Of a stretch of 64,000 nucleotides of DNA, positions 57,897 through 64,000 are shown one piece after another. This DNA comes from Globodera rostochiensis (taxonomy: Eukaryota; Nematoda; Chromadorea; Rhabditida; Heteroderidae): NCBI GenBank assembly GCA_018350325.1, contig JAEVLN010000026.1, positions 186,001 through 250,000 on the forward strand, given 5' to 3'. The position numbers were made by a program, and so were the translations under genes. How positions within the stretch are numbered: the stretch's first letter is position 1; each line of letters starts with the position of its first letter. Under the pieces are notes generated by a model. That model saw nothing but the letters and a program-made list of their open reading frames with translations, searched no databases and was not told where the DNA came from.

Positions 57897-60800
57897 ATGT
57901 CTGATCAAGACTATGAGCAAAGGGAGCGTCAACGTGAGCTGGAGGAGAAAAAGCGCAAGTTGGCCGAGATGAAAGCGGCCAAGCTCAGACATAAGGACGA
58001 ACGCTTTCGTGGAAAACGAATTGAAAATGGTTTATTTTTTGGACTTTTGAATTTTATATTTTTTCGGCGTCGAGTCAAATTCAATTTTAATATTTTGTTT
58101 TGTTTTGTTCATTTAGTAGCCACACGTTCAACAATGACGCCGGCCGAGCTGGACGCCATGATGGCCGACCTGGGCATTCAGCCACGCACAAATCGTGAAG
58201 AGGCACCAAGCGACCCGAGCAGTACAAATTCAACCGCCAGAGAATGCAACGGAATGGTAACACATCGAACTCATTTAAAATAATTGGAGAAGAACCAAAA
58301 ACCGATTTACCCAAAATTTCATGGCTTTGCAGTTGCATTTGGAAGCCGGCGACTTGAACTTGAGGGCAAAGAGCCCAAAACGGCCAAAACAGCTTGAGCT
58401 CGTGCCCGTCCAGACAGTGACCATTCATCCAAAGAGCGAATTTGTGAGTGCCATGCTTTGATTATTTTGTTGAAAATTATCCAAAAAAAACATGGGAGAG
58501 CATAGAAATCTTGTTAAAATGCTTCAAATTTTTCTATTGCACAGATTTCCTATTGCAAAACGACGCAAACGGACGAAGAGAGGGAGCGGAACTCGCACGG
58601 CGAGTTCAGCATGGGCTCCCAGGAGTTCGTGTTTGACGAGCTGTCCATTGACGATGAGGTGGCGGGCCAAGTTGACGGCAACTTTGACGGTTCGCCCACA
58701 ATGGAAGTGCGCAAACAGCTGAAGAACCTGCAGTTCCACCACTTCAGCCACACGGTTGGGCGTCAGGTTTTGAGCAAAAATAAAAAATTGTTCTTTACCC
58801 AAAAATTTCCTTTAACAACATTTTAGTTTAATTTGTTGTGATTTTTTTAATTGTAATTTTTTTTTCTTTCATTTTCAAATAAAGTTTTTGATTAAGACGC
58901 AAAAGGATGCACTGCCTGAAGACCAGGGACAAGTCCATGTCAAAATTCCTCCGTTGAGCGATGAAGAGAAGCGCAGAATTCTCAGCAGTGCTGGGTTCAC
59001 GCGCTTTTTCCAACAAGCGTCGCGCGTCATCGAACGAGCAATTGCAGAGGATGTGCGTTGGGTTTAGTTACAAAAAGTTTTATAACATTTTTTCTACAAC
59101 AAAAAACATTTCTCAACCAAAAACTCATAAAATCTGGCTTCTTCCAAGACATTAAATCATTTTGGAAAAGGGGGGGGGGGGTGAAGAACAAATAAGCATA
59201 AATCGAACATTTTCGGGACCCAGATTTCGGCTACAAAAAACGATGTTCCGGAAGCTTAACCGACCAACTTTTTAAACAATTTTTTCTATTTTTGAAACTG
59301 TCCACCCCCATTTAGTCGGACGTGTTCATTGACTACATCACCGGCTCACGCAACGATACGGCGGACGACAAGCGCGAGCTGTTGACGCTGAACAGGAAAA
59401 TTTTTACTGCGGAGCAGCTGACCACCGGTCGGGCCATATGTGCCATTGACTTTTCCGCCATTCATCCCGAGCTGGTGGCGGTGTGCTATGATCGGAACAA
59501 GGACGAACCGTTGGCACCGGACAGTGTGATCAATGTGTGGAACACGCGGTTCAAAACCGCGTCACCAGAGTGCGTTGGTTTTGTCAATTTGTACAATATA
59601 TTCCCAGGACTGTGTAGCCAGGGGGGGTGACGAGAGGGTCAGGCCTCTCCCTGGGAATTTTTTTTGATAAAAAAATGGGGAGGGGGGGGGGGTCTTTTTG
59701 TTTTGCAAAATTCGTAATCGTTGAACCAATCAATTTTCATAACAAATATCAAAATATTGAAAAAAATATTCCTGAAAACCCCTGACAAAATGCACTAAAT
59801 GCAGAAAAAACTTCTCTAAAAATAGACTTTTTGGTTTGTCCTTTCGCTTTCTCATTTTTTCTTGGCCACGTGCCCGCCCTCAATATTTCTTTCAACTCCC
59901 CTCACCCCATCCAGGATGACGTTCACCAGCTCGTCACGCGTGATGAGCCTGGCGTTTGATCTATTCCAGTCCAACATCATCATTGGCGCCTGTTATTCTG
60001 GCCAAATTTGCATTTGGGACACGCGGGTGAACAAGCGAATGCCGGTGTGCAAGGTGAGTAGTGAGTGCGGCGGGGGCGGAGGATGGGTGACCACTGACAA
60101 TCGACGGACGGCACATTTTTGTCAAAACATTTTTTACTATGAAAAAGTTGTCCGATTGTTTGTGGGTGATAAAATTTTGGATGGTTTGGGACAGGGGGAT
60201 GGTAACCGAATTCCGAACTTTTTTGGGTCCGGAATTTCGCATTCCGCAATTTTCTTTTTGCATCCAGATACATTTCTGTCTGGTTTGGTTGTGTGTGTCG
60301 TCCGTCATTGCCTAATTTCAATTGCATTATTTATTCATTGTTATTATTTATGCTTTCAGACTCCTCTGTCCTCCAAGGCGCACACACAGCCCGTGTTGTG
60401 CATGCAAATGGTCGGCACAGCAAATGCCCACGATTTGGTCACCATCTCCACCGATGGCCGCATGTGTTCGTGGAGCATCGACAATTTGCAGACGCCCATT
60501 GAAGTGGCGGATTTGACCTGTAACAGAACAAAGAAATCGGTTGGTACATTTGGGGGGTGGGTGTGTTGCAAACCTAAAAAATATGCAATTTTTTTTGGAG
60601 CATAAAAATAACGCTGAAATTGCCCTTGTGTCGCGCACAGGTTTCCGCTCTGAGCATGGCCTTTCTGCACAACAGTATCAACAATTTTGTGCTGGGCACG
60701 GAGGAGAACGAGCTGTACATTGGTGATCGACATGCAGCCTGCGGGGAATCAAACAGGAGCATTGCCGGTATATAAAATAAACAAAGAAATAGAAGCACAA

Positions 60801-61752
60801 TTCGGAGGCGTACACTATCCATTTGTATCTCCTCCAATACACGCCCAACATCTCCCCACTTTTTGTGTAGCGCACCAAATGCCAGTGAACTCCCTGGACA
60901 TGCATCGCGCAATGGGCGACATCGACTTCAGCCCGCTGTGTTTGACCGGCTCAATGGACTTCAGCATTAAACTTTGGAATGTGAAGGTCCGTCATTCGTG
61001 TTTCTACATACAGCTTCAACAACTTTTTTCATTTTTTTCTGATTTAATTGTTGATGACACACATTTCTGTGCTATTTAAGAGTCAGAAACCAACGCCGTT
61101 GCTGACCTTGGAGCGGAAGCACAAATTTTATGTTGCCGATGTCCAATGGTCTCCCGTCCATCCCGCGGTGTTTGCATCGCTTTCCGCGGATGGAATTGTT
61201 AGTACTAAGCCGTTTTATATTCAATTTATTATTTATTTATTTTTGTAATCTTCAATTGGGCATTTTATAGCTCAACCTGTGGAACATAAACGTGAACACA
61301 GAGAACCCGATCACGGCGGTGACTCTTGGCGAGCCGGGCACCAAATTTCGTTGGAGCCATAATGGTGAGAGTGTTTGTTATGTGTAGAGCACGGACCGAT
61401 CTTAAGTGATCTCGAACGAATCTCGATCGTTTAATATTTTTTTCGAGATTAGGATTTTACAAGATTCTCGATTGGTCCTCAAGTCCGGGCTCTATAGTAG
61501 TTTTGTGTGTTGGATCAAAATATTATTCTCATCAAATTTAACGCTTTGTTCAAGGACAACAAATTGTGGCTGGTGACGAGTCCGGCACTGTGCACATTTT
61601 CGACGTCCATGAGAGCCTTTACAATGTTCGGTCCAGCGAATGGGACGCCTTGAAAAGGTTGGGGTTGAATTTGAACCCCCCGATTTTTGTGCATTTTTTA
61701 CACATTCACAACCCCTTCTTTTCACAGTGTATTGACCGACTTGGCAGCATAA
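57897..61752 (+). CDS. Cytoplasmic dynein 1 intermediate chain
   Basis: WD-repeat subunit that holds light chains and dynactin on the dynein motor. Starts MSDQDYEQRERQRELEEKKR, the charged N-terminal helix that binds dynactin p150 and NudE in this family. Next come TPAELDAMMADLGIQP, then SYCKTTQTDEE, whose TQT fits the LC8 light-chain motif. The conserved linker LSDEEKRRILSSAGFTRFFQ then QASRVIERAIAED precedes the WD domain. WD blades include TTGRAICAIDFSAIHPELVA, VMSLAFDLFQSNIIIGACYS, GQICIWDTR, NAHDLVTISTDGRMCSWS, TGSMDFSIKLWNVK, VADVQWSPVHPAVFASLSAD, LNLWNINVNTENPIT and AGDESGTVHIFDV. The last exon joins ALKS to VLTDLAA and stops at 61752. About 12 exons. A dispersed repeat sits in the intron at about 59578-59914. 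Confidence 0.95.
59608..59885. repeat. Dispersed repeat in a dynein intron, related to the 11.5-kb MITE
   Basis: TAGCCAGGGGGGG, AATTTTTTTTGA, TTTGTTTTGCAAAATT, ACCAATCAATTTTC, AAAATATTGAAAAA and TAGACTTTTT follow in the same order as the corresponding words in 11478-11713. The right end (about 59860-59880, CACGTGCCCGCCC) is only a weak match to the MITE terminus, so the boundaries are approximate. Confidence 0.6.
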
Positions 61753-62995
61753 CACAGAAAATAGGCTTTGAAAGACAAATGAAATGATTGGATGGTGTAA
61801 GGAACAAAATTTGACACAAATACGTTTCCCCCCCCCCCCCCTTGTGTGTGTAAGAAGAAGAATGAAATTATACCAAAGTTTTGTACTTCGATGCTTCAAC
61901 AATTTTAAGTACGTTTTCCCCACTTGTGTGTGTAAGAAGAAGAAGAATGAAATAAATATATACCACATCGTTTTAAAAGCTCTCTGCTGCTGATCACTTG
62001 AAAATAAAAATCAACTTTGGGTATGCTGATAGGCGCCGCCGAGAACATTTTTGACTCCAAAATTAGCGTAAAAATGATCAAGTCCAACGTTTTGAGGAGG
62101 CACTTTGATAAAATGGCCTTTTTCTATTGAAGTTTTTGAATCTAAACTTCCCAATCCGGGAGGTTGAAAAGCCGGATCCGGACTTTTCGCTATTGGACAG
62201 AAATATGACCATTTAATACATTTTCTGAACTTTTCAAATTTTATTTTTAACATTTTAACAGCAAACTGAACGTTCGTTCAACTTTGCCTTAGACTTTATC
62301 TGCCTTTTGGCGCTTCAATCGCAGATGCTCATATTCACAATGCTAACTATCTGTAGATAAATCGCTAGCAACAGATAAATCCGTATTCACAATGCTATGG
62401 CTACGGGTATCCGTATTTTGAACTAGCAAAATAATCCCTATGCGTAGCTCTATCCTTATTTCTTATTCACAATGCTAAGGATAGGGATAATTTAGGGTAA
62501 CTGCAGATAAAAATCCTTAGCCTCCTCCCGCTGAGGATAGTTCGTTATTAATTACCCGTTCTAAACAATTTAAAATATTTTATAAACCATAATTATTATG
62601 AATTTTCAATCTAAAAATAGTTTTGATAGAAATGGGGGGTCTAATCAGTACAAAATTTGCTTGGAGCTAAAAAATGAAAAGTACGAATTTTGCTTTAGGC
62701 AGAGAATCCTTTTCAATTTAGACTCAGCTCGATGAGCTAAGTTGAACAAAAAAAAGTTTGCCTTTTTCCGATCAAAACTGATCAAGTTAAGGTGTAATTA
62801 TTTTTCAACAAAAAATAATTGTGAAATTTAAAATTAAATTAGTTTTATGTAATAATAAAATTGAAATAAAAAAGTTGAGCTAAACAAAAAAAAAATTATT
62901 CGTTTCTGATCAGAACTGGCCAAGCTAGGGTCCGATCAATTTTGAATGCGAAATAGTGTGCAAAAGGAAGACTAGCGAGAGAGATAACGTGAACG
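61753..62995. other. Intergenic 3' flank of the dynein gene and AT-rich DNA
   Basis: A possible AATAAA lies about 200 bp after the dynein stop, within a local duplication (61840-61975: CTTGTGTGTGTAAGAAGAAG twice). 62320-62530 holds a short repeat. 62560-62995 is AT-rich with no exon seen. Confidence 0.5.
62330..62530. repeat. Dispersed element with TATTCACAATGCTA repeats
   Basis: TATTCACAATGCTA occurs three times, near 62332, 62384 and 62464, separated by related words such as GATAAATC, TAGGGATAA and ATCCTTAG. It looks like a fragment of a palindrome-rich MITE. Ends not fixed. Confidence 0.5.
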
Positions 62996-62999
62996 GTGT

Positions 63000-63945
63000 T
63001 ACGACAATTGCGGATCGGCAATTGCGGACGGGACAATTGCGGACGACAATTGCGGATGACAATTGCGGACGACAATTGCGGACGAGACAATTGCGGACGA
63101 CAATTGCGGACGACAATTGCGGACGAGACAATTGCGGACGACAATTGCGGACGACAATTGCGGACGAGACAATTGCGGACGACAATTGCGGACGAGACAA
63201 TTGCGGACGACAATTGCGGACGACAATTGCGGACGACAATTACGGACGAGACAATTGCGGACGACAATTGCGGACGAGACAATTGCGGACGACAATTGCG
63301 GACGAGACAATTGCGGACGACAATTGCGGACGAGACAATTGCGGACGACAATTGCGGACGAGACAATTGCGGACGACAATTGCGGACGACAATTGCGGAC
63401 GAGACAATTGCGGACGACAATTGCGGACGAGACAATTGCGGACGACAATTGCGGACGACAATTGCGGACGACAATTGCGGACGAGACAATTGCGGACGAC
63501 AATTGCGGACGAGACAATTGCGGACGACAATTGCGGACGAGACAATTGCGGACGACAATTGCGGACGACAATTGCGGACGAGACAATTGCGGACGACAAT
63601 TGCGGACGAGACAATTGCGGACGACAATTGCGGACGACAATTGCGGACGACAATTGCGGACGAGACAATTGCGGACGACAATTGCGGACGACAATTGCGG
63701 ACGACAATTGCGGACGAGACAATTGCGGACGACAATTGCGGACGAGACAATTGCGGACGACAATTGCGGACGACAATTGCGGACGAGACAATTGCGGACG
63801 ACAATTGCGGACGAGACAATTGCGGACGACAATTGCGGACGACAATTACGGACGAGACAATTGCGGACGACAATTGCGGACAAGACAATTGCGGACAAGA
63901 CAATTGCGGACGACAATTGCGGACAAGACAATTGCGGACGACAAA
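63000..63945. repeat. 13/15-bp two-letter satellite (ACAATTGCGGACG / +AG)
   Basis: About 70 copies of ACAATTGCGGACG (13 bp, S) and ACAATTGCGGACGAG (15 bp, L). L never follows L except at the right edge, where AAG-ending variants occur in a row; the order is made of SL, SSL and SSSL blocks. Sequence identity is nearly perfect; variants (GGATG, ATTACGG, GGACAAG) sit mainly at the edges. Each unit carries the palindrome CAATTG. Both strands are open over about 300 codons in several frames simply because the units lack stop codons. Confidence 0.95.
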
Positions 63946-64000
63946 AATGGGTATTTAGCACAAATTAAATTTGTTGCATAGAAAAATGGCATGCTTCTTG

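Noticed and set aside
62896..63981. Long open frames (up to about 340 codons) on both strands
   Set aside because: They are translations of the 13/15-bp satellite. Several frames on both strands are open because the unit lacks stops, and no unique coding sequence is attached.
1..64000. CRISPR arrays, phage or bacterial mobile systems
   Set aside because: Tandem repeats here have no unique spacers, there are no cas-like genes, and gene structure is eukaryotic throughout.

Overview
The window is nuclear DNA from a nematode. The genes are split by many short GT-AG introns, several start codons sit about 10 to 20 bases after a TTTTAG-like 3' splice site (the usual place for spliced-leader addition), and nearly every recognisable protein has a close animal or C. 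elegans counterpart. The repeat-rich, poly-G-laden intergenic DNA suggests a plant-parasitic (cyst-nematode-like) species, but that placement is an inference and not something the sequence proves. No bacterial, plasmid or phage backbone is visible.

Layout. 1-2.3 kb: G-rich low-complexity DNA. 2.3-5.7 kb (minus): an unrecognised multi-exon, acidic, lysine/arginine-rich protein. 5.7-7.5 kb: a satellite of about 60 bp. 7.5-11.4 kb (minus): TM9SF3-type nonaspanin. 11.5 kb: a hAT-like MITE. 12.1-16.6 kb (plus): MANF, UBC13 (UBE2N) and PEX2 in a row. 16.7-20.1 kb (minus): an RBM15/Spenito-type RRM-SPOC protein. 21-23.9 kb: dispersed repeats, including a TTAA-flanked MITE. 23.9-24.7 kb (plus): a small Fic-domain protein. 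25.8-36.0 kb (minus): SLMAP, POLE2, U1 snRNP-C and an NDST heparan-sulfate enzyme, closely spaced and all on one strand. 37.1-43.0 kb (plus): a large protein with four tandem Plus3-like domains. 44.7-47.8 kb (minus): an EGL-18/ELT-6-type GATA factor. 47.8-57.9 kb: about 10 kb without a recognisable gene, holding satellites, poly-G runs and C6G6 palindromes. 57.9-61.8 kb (plus): cytoplasmic dynein 1 intermediate chain. 61.8-64 kb: dispersed repeats and a striking 13/15-bp satellite.

Most genes are housekeeping: secretory pathway (TM9SF3, MANF, NDST), ubiquitin and peroxisome (UBC13, PEX2), RNA processing (RBM15-like, U1-C), replication (POLE2), signalling scaffold (SLMAP), motor (dynein IC) and transcription (GATA factor, Plus3 protein). 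They do not form one pathway. NDST, U1-C and POLE2 are spaced like a nematode operon. The most unusual items are the four-Plus3 protein, the compact Fic protein, a PEX2 whose RING keeps only one zinc site, a Gln/His repeat expansion in SLMAP, and several repeat families with readable terminal structure.
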